The notes: generated by a model not told the origin, from the sequence alone. A stretch of 64,000 nt of DNA from Cavia porcellus (GCF_034190915.1 NW_026947493.1:41658501-41722500), one strand, 5' to 3'; positions 11,512 through 24,480 are shown, counted from the stretch's first letter. Numbers and translations are program-made.

Positions 11512-14500
11512 CTAGAGAGACAATATGATGTAAGTCTGAATTACTACACTTATGAGGATAGTCTCAAGTTGCTTCCAGTTACCAATAAAAACCTCAAGAT
11601 CAACCATTTTATACCTGAGTAATATTCCATTGTATAAAAATACCACATCTTTTTCATCAGTTCTGCTGTTGATGGGCCTTTGGATTATTTCCAAGATTTA
11701 GCTATTACAAGTTGCACTGTTAAAAATAAACATGGTGTACATATATCATTGAGACATGACTTTTTCAGTTTTTCTGGGAAAATACCCAAGAGGGGAATAG
11801 GTGGATTGAGTGGAACTTCCAATCCTAGTTTTTTGAGGAATCTCCATACTGATTTCCACAGTGGCTGCACCCGTCCACACTTCCACCAACAGTGGAGAAG
11901 TGTTCTTTTTACCCCCAACAACCCTGCCAACATTTATTATACATTGATTTCGTGATGGCAGCCATTTTTTCCAAAGTGATATGAAATCTTAATGCTGTTT
12001 TAATTTGCATTTCTCAAATGACCAGTGATGGTGAACATTTCTTCGTGTATTTATTTGTCATTTGTATATCTTCATCTGAGAAATGTGTGTTCATCTCAGA
12101 TGCCCACTTTTGGAGAGGGTCTTTAAATTTGGGGGACTTGATGTTTCTCAATGCTTTGTATGTTCTGGATATAAGTCTTTGTCTGAGGAACTGCTGGCTA
12201 AAAGTCTTTCTCATTCTGTGGTTTTTCACTTGACTGCTGGTGATTTCTTTTGAAGTGCAGAAACTTTTCAATAATATGAGATCCCAGTTATTGATTCTTT
12301 GAAATGTTTCTCATACAGTTTGGTTTTTGTTCATGAATTCTGGGCCTACCCCTATGTCTCTAAGACTTCTACATATCTTGCTTCCAGTAGATTTAGTGTT
12401 TCTGTTTTAATATTTAGACCTTTGACCCATTTTGACTTTAGCTTTGTGCATAGTAATAGGCAAGGGTCTAGTTTCAGTCTTCAGTATGTGGAGAGCCAAT
12501 TTTTCCAAAACCATTTACTGAATCTTCCAGTGAACATGTTTAGCCCTTTTGTCAAATATAAGGCGGCTGAGTGTCTTTGTACTTGTACTCACCTCTTCTA
12601 ATCTGTTCCATTGATCCTCAGGTCTATTTCTTTGCCAATACCATGCTGATTTTTATCACCATAGCTTTGTAGTATAATTTCAAGTCAGTAATTGTGATAC
12701 TGTCCGCCTTGCCTTTGTTACCCAGAACTGCCTTTGCTATTATAAGTTTCTTCTGTTTCAAAATGAATTTTAGGAGTGTTTTCTCTAGATCTGCAAGGTA
12801 TGTTAATGGTATTTTAATGGGGATTGCATTGAGTCTGTATAACGATTTTGGAACTATGGCCATTTTCACAGTGTTGGTTCTTTCTAACCAAGAGCAAGAA
12901 ATATATTTCAATATTCTAATATTCTCTTCAATCTCCTTTTTTAGATTTTCAGCATATAGGTCTTTTACATTCTTGGTTAGGTTGATTCCTAAATATTTCA
13001 TTTTTCTGGACACTATTGAGAAAGGCAATATTTCTATAATTTTTCTCTCGGCAAGTTTTTTGTTTGTGCATAGGAACGCTATTGATTTTTGACTGTTGAC
13101 CTTGTATCCAGCTACACTGCTGAATTTATTACCTCTAGTAGTCTTTTGATGGAGTTTTTGGGTCTTCTATGAAGAGTATCATGTCATCTGCAAATAGTGA
13201 TACTTTAACTTCTTCCTTTCCTATCTTCATTCCTTTTATTTCTCTCTCTTGTATAACTGCTATGGCTAATATTTCCAGAACTACATTGAATAGGCATAGT
13301 GATAGCGGGCATCCTTGTCTTGTTACTGATTTTAGAGTGAAGGCTTTCAGTTTTTGTCCACTTAGGATAATGTTGGCTATTGGTTTGTCATAGATGGCCT
13401 TTATCAGACTGAGGTAGATAACCATTTATTCCGAGCTTCTGTAGGGTCTTTATCATGAACAAGTGTTGGGCTTCATCAAAATCTTTTTCTGCATCTTTGA
13501 GATGATCATGTGATTTTTGCTTTTGACTCTGTTGATGTGGTGTATTACATTTATTGATTTGCTTACGTTAAACCATCCCTGCAGTCCTGGGATAAATACC
13601 ACATGGTCATGATGTATAATCGCCTTGATGATTTGCTGCATTCTATTTGCTAGTATTTTATTGAGAATCTTTGCATCACTGTTCATTAGTGAGATTAGCC
13701 TATAGTTCTCCTTTTTGGTTGGATCTTTCTCTAGTTTTGGTATCAGAGTAATATTTACCTCTAGGAATGAGTTAGAAAGGATTACTTCCCTTTCAGTTTC
13801 ATTGAAGGGTTGGAAGACTATTGGCATTAAATTTTCTCTAAATTTCTTGTAGAGTTCAGTCGTGAATCCATCAGGACCTGGGCTTTTTTTGTTGGTGATG
13901 GTAAGTTTTTTAATCATGTTTTCAATTTCAATAGCTAATATTTGGTTATTGAAAATTGTTATATCTTATTGATTGAGCTTTGGTAATTCATACGTTTCTA
14001 GAAATCTGTCCATTTCCTCTGTGATTTTGACCCCCTATGTGAGTAGAGATTTTCAAAGTAAGTATTCATGATCTTTTGAATTTCCATGGGATTTGCAGTA
14101 ATTTCTCTCTTTTCAGTCTTTTTTGCATGAATTTGAGTTTTTCTTTCTTTTTCTTAATAAAGTTGGCTAGAGGTTTATCAATTTGTTTATTTTCTAAAAA
14201 AAGCAGCTCTTTAATTCATTCTTTATATTTTTTAGTCTCAATTGCATTAATTTCCGCTCTGATTTTTATAATTTCCTCTCTTCTATGAGCTTTGAGTTTT
14301 ACTTGCTCATTTTTTTTCCTAGAAGCTTGAGAAATAGCATTAGGTTGTTTTTATTGTGCTTATTCTGTTCTCTTGATATGACAGTTTATTGCTATTTATT
14401 TCCCTTTTAGGACTGCTTTCATTGCATCCCACAGGTTTCTGTGTGTTACATCTGTATTTTTATTGAATTGTAGGTATTGCTTAGTTTCTTTTTTAATTCA

Positions 14501-15410
14501 CTTGTAACCCATTGATTGCTCAGGAGGTTGTTATTTAATTTCCATGTATTTATGCAGGTCTTGCAATTTCTTTTGCCATTAATTTCCAGTTTCAGAGCAC
14601 TATGACCAATACGCATAGGATAATTTCAATCCCATTTACTTTTTAAGTAAATTTCAATACATTTACTTAAGAATGTTTTATGGACTAATATATGGTCTAT
14701 TTTGGAGAATGCTCCATGTGCAGCCAAAAAGAAAGTGTATTCTGATGTAATTGAGTGGAACACTGTAAACATCTACTAAGTCCATTTTCTCATAGGTTTG
14801 ATTCAGTTCTGTTTCTCTTTGGTGACTTTTTGTCTAGTTGATCTATCTCTTTGTGACAATGGGTTATTAAGGTCCCCTATTACAATTATGTTGTTGCTTA
14901 TTTGGTTTTTCATATTTATTAGTATTTGTCTAATATAGTTGGGTGTTCCTATATTTGGTGCATATATATTTATGATTGTTAGCTCTTCTTCTCAAATTAT
15001 TCCACTGACAAGTATATGATGACCTTCTTTATCTCTTTTGATCATTTTTGGCTTAAAGTTCACATTGTCTGCAAATAGAATAACTACTCCTGCTTTTTTC
15101 TGGATTCCTGTAATATGGAATATTGTTTTCCATTGATTTTTAAGCTATGAGGGTTTTTTTAGTCAGATCTGTTTCTTGTATACAGCATATTGTGGAATCC
15201 TGTTTCTTTTTCTTTTTTTTTTTTTTTTTTTGTCTTTTTCCTTTTTAGCGGTACCGGGGATTGAACTCATGACTGCCTGCTTACAAGGCAGGCATTTATG
15301 CCGCTGAGCTAAATCCCCAGCCCGGGGTCCTGTTTCTTGATCCATTCTGTCAGTATATGTATTTTAATAGACAAATTGAGGTCATTTACATTGATGGATA
15401 TAACTGATAT
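11512..15410 (-). pseudogene. L1 ORF2 remnant (endonuclease and reverse transcriptase)
   Basis: Pieces of the L1 ORF2 protein appear in order on the - strand. An LNV-type N-terminal endonuclease start lies near 15410-15340. The reverse transcriptase entry motif [15 protein letters not shown] lies within 13453-13917. The catalytic FADDM motif is at 13194-13180 (frame 13425-13135). A YLGINLTKNVKDLYAEN thumb-region motif lies in 13028-12624. The C-terminal MEYYSG-like region and final frame are at 11694-11512. ORF2p normally nicks DNA and copies L1 RNA at the target. The catalytic FADD is kept here, but several frame changes and the ID SINE at 15209 break the frame. Confidence 0.88.
15209..15327 (-). 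repeat. ID-type SINE inserted in L1 ORF2, with TSD
   Basis: The reversed order shows a T-run (A tail), the conserved tail gtctttttcc, then ggtaccggggattgaactc (B box) and ctgagctaaatccccagccc (A box and 5' end). An 11-bp direct repeat, tcctgtttctt, flanks it at 15198-15208 and 15328-15338. Removing the insert and one repeat restores the L1 sequence seen in copy E. It is therefore younger than L1 copy A. Confidence 0.95.
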
Positions 15411-15479
15411 GTACTGGCTCAAATTTGTCATGTTATTTTCCTCCTGTTGGTTTTCTGCTTTTCTCCCTTGTTTAATTGC

Positions 15480-16690
15480 TTGGTCTGTCTGGTGGCTTCT
15501 TTATGTTGTTGTTCTGGAAACTGTAGTCATTTTTATCTCTATCCAGTATGTCTTTCAGTACTCTTTCTAGGGTTGGCTTGATGGACATGTATTTCTTCAG
15601 TTGTTCTTTGTCATGGAAGTATCTTATTTCCCCATTAAATTTCAAAGAAAGTTTTGCAGGGTACATCAATCTGGATTGAAAGTTGTTTTCTTTCAGGGCT
15701 TGAAATACTTTACTCTAAGCTTGTCTTAACTTGAGGGTTTGTGCTGAACAGTCTGCCATGATTCTAATGGGCTTTCCTTGATATGTGAGTTCTTTCTCTT
15801 CTCTAAGAGCTTTTGGTATTCTGTTTTTATCCTGTATGTCTTGGATCTTAATTATTATATGTCTATATATAGGTTTATGTTGGTTGGGACTGGCATTCTA
15901 TATGCCTCACTTATCTGCATATCAGATTTTTCCCCATGTTTGGTAAATTTTCTGCTATTACTTCTGAAATAGTTTACCTGTTGCATTTGCATTGACTCCT
16001 AAATCTTCATTGATGCCTATTAGTCTTATATTGTTTCTCCTGGAATCATCTTGAAGCTGTTGAACTGTCATTTCATGCTGCCTTGTTATTTTTAAGAGTT
16101 CTATCATTTTGTGATTGTTAACTGCTATCCTGTCCTCAAGGTCCAAAATTCTATCCTCAGCTCCATTTAAACGGTTTTGCCAGCTTTCAATAGAATTTTT
16201 TATTTCTTAGATATCTCTTTGAATTTGTCTCATGCATGCTACTTGCTTTCTATATTGTTCATTCAAGGTTTAATCAGTGCTCCTGAACTTTTTTTTATCT
16301 ATCTCTTCTCTAGCTATACCGAGCAACTCCTTTATTGAGGTTGTCATTTCTGTCTTATGTGAGAAACTATTTCTAATTTAATTTCCTCAATAGCCTCATG
16401 GAGTTGTTTTTTTTTTTTTATTTCACTTGCTATCTTTTCAGAGATTTCCAGTGTGTTACTTTTGAAGTCTTCTATTTCAATGTCTCCTGTACTGCTCCTG
16501 GTGGACTGGATGTTTGAGATTGCATTTTGTTTTTTCGTTTTGCCATTTTCCCCTTTCGAGTTAATATTTGGTCTTTGAATCCCACTAGTCTCAACTGTCA
16601 GTAGTGCATATCTTAGGGTCCTACTATGTGGTTGATGTTTTTCTAATTGCTGGGTACCACAATGAAGAGAAGGGCCAGTCACATGAATTC
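15480..16690 (-). pseudogene. L1 ORF1 remnant
   Basis: ORF1p is the L1 RNA-binding chaperone: a coiled coil, then an RRM, then a C-terminal domain. Here 16682-16344 reads as a Lys/Glu-rich N-terminal helix. 16146-15958 has QQLQDDSRRNNIRLIGI, the coiled-coil to RRM junction seen in L1 ORF1p. 15669-15472 has YFHDKEQLKKYMSIKPTL, matching the C-terminal domain. The three pieces are in different frames with stops between, so the gene is dead. Confidence 0.85.
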
Positions 16691-17335
16691 CTCCTGCAGG
16701 GCCTGTTGGATGAGTCCTATATTCTTCCTAGGCTGGCTAGCTTAAGAGTCTTGATGTAAGTCAACCCTTAGTTCCTGCTGCTACTATGTCTTCAGGTTGT
16801 TCCAGGCCACCAGATCTCCCTGTCTATACTGTTGTCTCAGCTGAGACCCTTCTGTGTCACTGTGTGTCTCATAAGCCTTTTTAATTTTCTTCAGGTTGGG
16901 GGGATGCCTTCTTGGCACACACCTCAACTCACCTAATGTTCTCAGTATGGAGGAAGGACTCACCCACACTCTTGCCAGGCTTGTCATGATCCTACAGCTT
17001 GGAAGGACTTCCTTTCTGTTCTGCTTCTGTTTACCCACTGAAGTCCTCGATTTTAGGGGCAAATTTACCACACTGCTGCAAGCCTGCTGAGGTCTTCTGT
17101 TGTGATAAGGAATTAGTTAGTCCCATCAGCCCAGCAAGGTTAATCCACTGCAGTCCAAGATTCTGGGAGGAGGAGGGACAGCTGAATATCTACAGCAATA
17201 CTAGGACCAGGAGGTGAGGCGTCCCCATAAATGGGAGGGCAAGCATAGAAGTGGCCACCCTCCATGGTGTAGGTCCAGGGTCCGAGGGTAGGAGGGCAGG
17301 CGCCTTCCAAGATGGAGATCTGGTAGCATAGGCAC
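16691..17335 (-). promoter_or_regulatory. L1 copy A 5' UTR (internal promoter region), decayed
   Basis: This GC-richer stretch lies upstream of ORF1 on the - strand and shares composition with the 5' ends of copies C and E. L1 5' UTRs act as internal pol II promoters. A ccaagatgg motif sits at about 17309-17317 on the + strand, a YY1-like core in the opposite orientation to the one in copy C. The outer boundary near 17335 is estimated. Confidence 0.5.
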
Positions 17336-17396
17336 CTAAGTAGTGGCTTTTTAAATGACTAAAAGCAAACTGTGTGCTTTGCAGGAAAAAAATGCA

Positions 17397-17398
<2 letters not shown>

Positions 17399-17443
<45 letters not shown>
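17399..17443. repeat. (TA)n microsatellite between two L1 copies
   Basis: About 22 perfect TA units. The repeat lies exactly between the 5' end of L1 copy A and the 3' end of L1 copy B, and may have grown from the A-rich tail of copy B. Confidence 0.95.
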
Positions 17444-17446
<3 letters not shown>

Positions 17447-17945
17447 AAAAACAGAAAAAAGGTTAGAAATAATACAGAATTTCAACACTAGTAAGAAATC
17501 AACACTAGCTAATATATTACATATTGCTAACTTAGAAGTAGTTGTTCGAGTTACAAAATCTAAGCATAAAAGATGAACAGACAAACAATGACAGCACGAA
17601 CTATTCTTTTTGATGAACTAACAGAATTAGTAGTATGGTTATCTATCTTGCACACTTAAACATACATACAGTTATATGTGCATAACTACAAGTTGTTCTT
17701 TCCTTTTCCGCACTTGCTTTCCCCTTCTTTATTAAATATCTATTGTACACTTTGGATCTTATTACTCTTTCAGTTTTTCATTATATTTTTTACACTAGGG
17801 AGACACGATATTTACAAATATGAGTCTGATTTATTTTACATGTAAGTATAGTCTCAAGTTGTCATCATTTACTTATAAAAGCCTCAAGATCATCTTTTTT
17901 ATACCTGAGTAATATTCCATTGTATAAATATACCACATCTTGACC
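17447..17945 (-). mobile_element. 5'-truncated L1 fragment (copy B), 3' UTR and ORF2 end
   Basis: The segment parallels 11165-11650 block by block: aaacagaaaaaagg, aataatacaga, attacatattg, tagttgttcgag, gagacacgat, cctgagtaatattccattgt. It ends at ccacatctt, inside the ORF2 C-terminus, the typical 5'-truncated form. It has the same orientation and family as copy A. Confidence 0.88.
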
Positions 17946-18954
17946 TTTTTTAAATGTTGTGTTGCAAATAAAAATATTATTGTTTTTTATCTAAGGAAGG
18001 GTTAACATAACAATCACATACTTGAGCTAGGAGATGGAGGCTATCATCTCTTGTGATTGAAAGCACCATTGTAGAAGAACTCTGAGGGCACACTGAAGTG
18101 TAACATAAAGGAAACTATCATCAGATAGTGATAATCTTCAGGTATAGGGAGATGAAATATGAATGCAAGCCATGCACATTGCTCCACCCTTAGCTTCTAG
18201 GGGAGGATTTTAAAGTGTAGGTATATTTCTATATGCAACTAAATATGCAAGAGTAAGGAAAAACATGTAACAGTAGAAGGCTACATAAACAAAAAGCATC
18301 CCTAGCTTGGAATATATCATGCCACATGTTCACTGGTTGACTAAAGGTAGCATTGCAGGACTGCACAAGTGAAATGCTTATATATCCAGAGAATTCAATT
18401 CATCTTTCAACAGGGTAACTCCACAAATGTAAGACTTGTAACTTAGGAATTCTAGGTACACAGAGACTTTGGACTTTTGACCTTTATAATGAAGGTTTTA
18501 GACCATTCTAGAAAATATTCACTATTTAAAATTTTAAAATATTCATCAATGATCTGGCTGCCTGCTCCCTTATCGCACATTACATATTTCATTGCCAACT
18601 TTCTCCCTCTAGCCCTGAAGGAAGAGAAACTAATCTCCAAGCAGGAAGGCTGCTTCTTGGGTCTAGGATGAGACCTGTGAGTAAATTTCTTTAAACTCTG
18701 ACAAAGACACAAGCCAGCAATATAACGACACTGTCGCACTTCAGTTTCAAAAGCACAGCATGGTGTATGTCTGTGGCATTGCTTCAAAATGTATTACCTC
18801 ATCAATTCATTTCTGCAAAAGTCAAAATAGTGGAGGCAGTCTATTTTGCCAACATTTTGAATCAAAGCTGTTTTGACTTCTTCAGGCACCAGAAAGCAGT
18901 GTTACTTAATGAGCCGCATCCTCTCACAGCCTTGGTGCAGCTTTCTGGTTCAGA

Positions 18955-19060
18955 ACTGAAATTCATTCACTTGTTCGTTCATTCAGTAAATACTGAGGGT
19001 GGACTGGCTGTCAGATACTCCAGTCAAATGCTCTGGAGGTATAGAAGTGATCAAAGAAAG
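18955..19060 (-). repeat. L2/MIR-type 3' end trace
   Basis: The + strand has attcattcacttgttcgttc, then attcagtaaatactgag, a decayed version of the reversed L2/MIR 3' end (ttcattcattcaacaaatat). It is short and old. Confidence 0.4.
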
Positions 19061-20149
19061 TCCTTGGACTCAAAATCTGCAAGAAGCAGATGAGTAAGCA
19101 AACAAAACAGAGACTGGATGTTGGTGGTGTGACAGGAAATGTTTCAAGTGCAAAGGGAGCAGATGGAAGGTACACTGTGCCCAGACCCATGGAGACAGGG
19201 AAACAGGCAATGCTTCCTAGTGGAATGAAAGCCCACAGCGCACCCCAAAAGATGAGGATGTGGTCAGTATGACTTGATTTGTATCAGCACCTGTGTGTCC
19301 AAGGCACAAATTAGCTATGCCATTCTGGATCTACAGTGGATAAAGAAGCTTCATGGGATACCTTATAAATAATAGCTGTGGAAGAAGAGATTGTTAATCA
19401 ATTTTATGGCTTTTGGGCATTTTCTACTCCTAGATAACTTTTTAGGGCTAAGACATAAAAGAAGTATAACATAGCATAAAAATTTATAGCAAGACTTTGT
19501 TGGGGAGGGGTTGTTCCATTTATAGTGTCTTTCACAGACTCCTTCCCAGCAAGCAGAGTGACAGAGCTTCCTGACTGCTCCTCTCTACAACAAAGCGGCA
19601 GCATTGACAATCTAATGATGGGTACAGCCCTGAGAGTCAGGACCTCATGGTGTTATAATGCTAGGGATGGAAAGCAATGTGGGTGCAGTACCACACTCAC
19701 CACATCAGGGAGGCCTCCTTGACTTCCCAGAGTCTCTCACTGCTGCTGGCAGGTCAGGAGGTGTCATGTACACCTGGGAGTGGAATCTTCAGGCTAAAGT
19801 GGAGAAAGGAGGACAGGGGAGGAGAGAGATAAGGAGATCAACTGCCAGTGTCCTGTTTGAGAGGACAGAACTCCCGGAGGAGTATTATTTTAGGATTTGG
19901 TATGTCACACCAGCACAGCTCAGTCTGCCTGCAGTAACCCCCTGCTAGGGGGGAATTAGGTTAATTGTGTCTGTAGGCAGGTTTTCCCCTACTTAAGGGA
20001 ACACAAAAATTAGTAGAAAAGGAAACTGTGGGCCACAACAGAGCAGGGGCTGAGTAGTAAAGGCCTCAGAGCTTTTCTCAGAGCCCTTACAGTCAAATAT
20101 CAGAATGGGCTCAAGAAATCAGACAGTGAATTTTCCGTGGGACTGAGAG

Positions 20150-20245
20150 TGAAAAGAAAGAATCTCAGGAAGTTTGTCTAGGCCCAATCTCCCAGCTGTG
20201 CAGATAAGGAAACTGAGGGCCTGAGGCATGAAGAGACATAAAGGT
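20150..20245 (-). repeat. MIR SINE trace
   Basis: The string cagataaggaaactgagg, followed by gcctgaggcatg, is the reversed MIR central region. Only about 90 bases can be supported. Confidence 0.45.
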
Positions 20246-22739
20246 AACCACCACACTAATTTATGTGGCAGATCATCCTCTGTTTCCCCTTTTCATATCT
20301 CTGCCTTAGATTTGTGAGCAGTTATATCCCCTCCTTTGCCATTTTATTCAAATGGATAGTCTTCACATTTTTCTTTACTTTTTCCTTTATAGATCAAAAC
20401 TTTTCTGCTCTTTTGCCCATTTTAGTCATTTGATTCTAGATTCACTTCGATTTGTGTTTCTCTCTGTGATAATCAGGATTCTTTAAATAAGCTATAAGAT
20501 TTCAGAGTCACTAATCAACAATCCCTCTGGTTTTACTAGAGGGGCTCCTAGCTTCACTGCTTCCCCCTTCATAGGTTGCAGTGTCCCTCATATATGAGAC
20601 AAAAAATACATGGCCTGAGTCACTGCTTTATTCAGGCTGTTTGCAGCAGGAAGGCAATTTCTCCCCAGGAAAATAGGACTATATGCATGTATTACCAAGA
20701 AACACCAAGGTTCAGGACTTCCTATCTCCTAAATGACAGTCAGTGACTTTCTATAGCAGCTTCTCTAGTAGACCTGAAACCACATTGATGCACCAGCCTA
20801 TTTCGAATAAAGGAAAAATTTTAAGATGTCTAAATTTAATAACAAGGATTGGAGGAAGGAAGGAAGAAAAATCAGTCAACATGTTACAGGCCAAAGGAAC
20901 AAAGATCATGTTGTATTCCTGAATGAATATCAGAACCTAATTCAAATCTCGTCATAATCTCATAGTCACTACTGTGCTCTCTTTACTACTTCCATTAGTT
21001 CAAAAGCAAAAATTATTTCTCCTTTTGAACAGCCCTCCTATCCTAAACCTTTCTTCAACTCCCAGAATCCTTCCCCTCTTATCTGTAGCCAGTGTTAGGG
21101 TTGATGTAAACAACTTATTTCTTCCTACCTTTTTTTTCCAATACTTTTTTAGCTCTACTCCAGTGCACATTTTGCCACTGTCACCTAGCCCTGTTACTGG
21201 TAGTTTTAGGACCTTGAAAACTTGTCCTTTTTTTGATTATTATCTGGAACAGTTCTATAAATGCTTTCATTTCAGAGATCTCTTGGTCTCAAAATTTTTG
21301 TCCTAACACTTCTCATCCTAAAGACTGTCTCCCTAACCTAAAACTTACTCAACTGCCAATGTAGAGATGGGAGCCTGAAAAACATCTTACCCTTAGAAAT
21401 ACTCTCATTAGCAATTTATAGATCCCTGAGTCAAAGTTTCTTCTTTAGAATTAATTTCTAGCCAACAGATGCCCCAAAAGGCAAAACTATAGAAATGAGA
21501 GTTCGTGAGAATGCGCAGGAAGAAGTGAGCAAAAGCATGGGAAAGGCCTACAGAATGGGGAGAAGCTGTGTAGATGAAAAAGAAAAGGTGACTTTCTTCT
21601 AATCATGCCGAAGTATCCATTTTTTGTAAAACAGTTGAACTGCTAACTTCTATGCTAAGGCACGTATGCACTTTGGAAAGGTAATTTGAAAGCGAGTTGA
21701 GCCATGACAAATAGGGACAGCTGGCCTAATTGAATCATTTGATCTAAGACAGCTCAACTTGGTTATCCTCACTGCAGCCCACATTGATATTAGGGAGTGA
21801 ATCATTAGCCATGAAATCATGTCGCTTTTCCTGACAGCAGCGATCTTGACATGACAGCAATCACAGTCTGCCTTTGATTATGGTCCCAAGAAGTTCTGTA
21901 GTCTGCCAGGAAGACAGAGCAGCTATGCAAACTTTTAGGCTCAGCCTTAAAGTCCCACTCCCCGTGGTAACCAGAGCTTTTCAAAGACAGGTAAGGTGTG
22001 TGTGGTACAGAAAAGAGCACACTCACTGAACCAGGTGTGCTTGCGCTGCTTTGAGAGTCACACTTACTGCTGCAGTGTGACAGCAGCTCTACCTTGTGAG
22101 CATCAGCTTGTGCTCACTTGGGAAAGTGGGCTCCAAATGAGGTCACGATAAAATGCTTTAACACTTGACCCTCAGATTTCCCTAATGGGAGTCTTTGTGT
22201 ATGTGAGACATTCCTGTCATCTTCAATTTTCTTTTTATGAAAGGAAGGAAAGGGGAAGTTCATCTCTTCATTAGATTTGTCAAAGGCACTGAAGAGCATG
22301 CAAGTGAAGAGATAAGTCTTCTGAAATATAAAGTCAGCCCTTGGGTCCATTTAGCATGAAAGTTTTAAGGAAACATGGTACACCCTAACCTACTCTTTTG
22401 CCAGGATGGACTTCTGGAAATCTCCTTCTCACAATGGCACAGGAATAGCATTAGCCTCTGCAGTCCTCTGCAAGCCGAACTTGGAACAAATAACCATGAG
22501 TCTCACAAGGGAGATGGAAGGGAAGAAAGCTGAGTCAATGAGCATTGGCTTCTGCTTCAAACAACTCTGCCATATCCTGCTGGAGTCTCTGAAAGACCTG
22601 GGAAATCACCTGGAACTGTTATCTGAGAAAGGAAGGAAGAAGCCCTCATTCACCTACTTCCATGCCCTGTTTCACCCCAGGGCTAACCAAAGCCTGCTAG
22701 ATCTGGTCCCTCAACCTAATGAGTGGCCAAAAAGATTTT

Positions 22740-22820
22740 TTTTTTTGTACCAGGAGTCAAACTTGGGACCTGGCGCTTGACAGGCAGTCAGTTGTGCCTC
22801 TCTGAGTGATATCCCAGCCC
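22740..22820 (-). repeat. ID-type SINE, older subfamily, with TSD
   Basis: A T-run, gtaccaggagtcaaactt (reversed B box) and gatatcccagccc (reversed 5' end) identify it. A flanking direct repeat, tggccaaaaagatttt at 22724-22739 and tggccaaaagatttt at 22821-22835, differs by one base in an A-run. The body is more diverged than the copies at 35261 and 59914. Confidence 0.88.
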
Positions 22821-22835
22821 TGGCCAAAAGATTTT

Positions 22836-23119
22836 GAAGAAATACAGATTAGAGTTATTGGAAACAGAAAGTGTAGCTTGGAAGCAAATGGCAGGTAAAT
22901 GTTGATAAACTGGGACAAAGATCAGAATAAAGTCATAAGAATGACATCACAGATGACTTTTATGCTGAAAATACTATCAAATTTAAGATAGAATATAGCC
23001 AAGACTGACAAACAAGAACTGATGTGGCCCACTTTTGCAGCCACCCAAACAGTAGGTGAATCTGAAAGGCTATGACAGAAATTCCTGAAAATGAATGCTG
23101 AGTTGGAAAGCTTTCCAAC

Positions 23120-23169
<50 letters not shown>

Positions 23170-23601
23170 TGTATATGTGTGTGTGTGTGTGTACTTACAT
23201 TGTGTGAGTACAAAAATCAATTTACATCACTAAGTTTCAGAGCTGGAAAACAACTTTGAAGTCTTCTCATCCAAATTTGCTATTGCAAATGAGAAATCCG
23301 AAAACCAAGCAGATTGCACTGCTCAGTAGTGACAGACACTTGCAAATGAACCATGTGACCAGTTTCACAGTGCAGTGACATGATAGGGTCAGCAGTTATC
23401 AACATGATTTGATATTGAGAGCTAGCCATTTTGTAACAATTCATGTCTCAGCCATCAAAAAATATTTTCATAGTAATCATACGAATTAGAAAGAACTGCC
23501 AGAAAAGAATCGTAGACAGTGAAAAATGTAATGTACTGGTGCTAAAATATTAAAAATTTAAAACAAATATATCAGTACAAAGAAAGAGGAAAAAATATGT
23601 T
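22836..23601. other. Unique DNA with one (TG)n repeat
   Basis: Nothing besides the TG repeat is recognised. The - strand frame at 22960-23220 is largely a His-Thr read-through of that repeat and is not a gene. Confidence 0.5.
23122..23192. repeat. (TG)n microsatellite
   Basis: A long TG run with a short interruption (gagtgtata) near 23167-23176. Alternating purine-pyrimidine of this length can adopt Z-DNA. Confidence 0.95.
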
Positions 23602-23690
23602 TTTAATTTTTTATAGTGGTGGAGTTTGAACCTAGGGCCTTGAACACTTTAGCCAATGCTTTACCCAGGAACTGTAACTCCCAGACCATA
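23602..23690 (-). repeat. ID-like SINE, diverged
   Basis: The reversed layout shows a T-rich start, ggagtttgaacctagggcct (B box side), then aatgctttacccaggaactg toward the A-box end. No target-site duplication is visible. It is old. Confidence 0.65.
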
Positions 23691-24249
23691 AATTACTTTT
23701 AATATACATGCAATATTTTGAAACTTAATATACCAGTTATGGCTTAATATAATTGCTAATAGCTAACTTGTGGATTTTAACAAAACCAAAATGTCTACAA
23801 AGGATATAACTTAAAATTTATTAAATGGTGTCATATATGTAATTTTGTTTTCTTAATTGTTTATATTTTAAAGTAAACAGTTTTAAAATGAATTTTAATT
23901 TAATTTTAATCTAAATTCATAAAAATACTTCATGCACTACTAAAATTTGCCTTTACCAATGAGATGTTATACTTGTCATCAATACCATTTTATTTTCTTA
24001 AATTACAAATACAAATGGAAATGCCAAGAAGTTACATAAAATGACAGAACTAAAGAAACTCAGATTCTCTGCCTTCATCTTAATGATCACTTTTACATCC
24101 AATCTGTTGTTTAAACTCAAGAATGTATCATACCTCAGGGATGAGCAGACATACTATATGCACAGCTCACATGTTGACTTCCTATCAGTGAGAATATCAG
24201 TGAGAATACCTGAGGAAAATCAACATAAAAGAAGAAAGATTTGTTTGTC
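23691..24249. other. AT-rich intergenic DNA, nothing seen
   Basis: Runs of T- and A-rich sequence such as aattttaatttaattttaat near 23890-23915. No repeat family or gene is recognised. Confidence 0.5.
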
Positions 24250-24480
24250 TTGAAGTTTTAGAAGGTTCAGCCCATGGCCAGTAGGCTCCATTGTTTCTTG
24301 GCTTGTGGGAAGGCACAGGGCGAGCGCGTGGTGGGAAGGCAGAGAGGGCACGGACAGAAAGCTTCTCACATCGTGGCAGCCAGGAACCTCTCCCTCTCAG
24401 ACACTCCTGTCACTTGTAATGAACCTGGAAAAGTCCTACCCACACTAACTTCCTTTTTGATATATGTCAGGAGGTTCATC
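24250..24480 (-). repeat. MaLR-like LTR fragment
   Basis: The + strand has aaggttcagcccatggccag, then ggctccattgtttcttgg and cacatcgtggcagccagg. These blocks recur in order at 25445-25560 and, in part, at 63790-63850. The arrangement resembles reversed MLT1/ORR-type LTRs of the ERVL-MaLR group. The family name is inference. Confidence 0.5.

Larger units (their letters stand above)
11142..17335 (-). mobile_element. Near full-length L1 retrotransposon (copy A), inactive
   Basis: Read on the - strand, from high to low coordinates, the parts are a 5' UTR (about 17335-16690), ORF1 (about 16690-15480), ORF2 (about 15410-11512) and a 3' UTR (11511-11142). The length of about 6.2 kb is close to a complete L1, including a 120-bp SINE insertion. 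Both ORFs carry stops and frame shifts, so it cannot retrotranspose. The 3' UTR is about 90% similar by eye to the fragments at 17447 and 54150, so this is one recurrent L1 lineage in this genome. The 5' edge is uncertain. Confidence 0.88.
17946..22723. other. Mostly unique intergenic DNA
   Basis: Nothing gene-like is seen. Open frames up to 124 codons (for example 20974-21306 and 22406-22780) have no recognisable domain. Weak old traces are listed separately. A slightly GC-richer patch at 18.6-20.2 kb shows no CpG island, splice-bounded frame or known protein that I can recognise. Confidence 0.45.

Noticed and set aside
12694..13092. A 132-codon + strand frame rich in Phe, Ser and Ile
   Set aside because: It is the antisense shadow of L1 ORF2, which lies on the - strand.
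22960..23220. His-Thr repeat protein frame
   Set aside because: It is a read-through of the (TG)n microsatellite.
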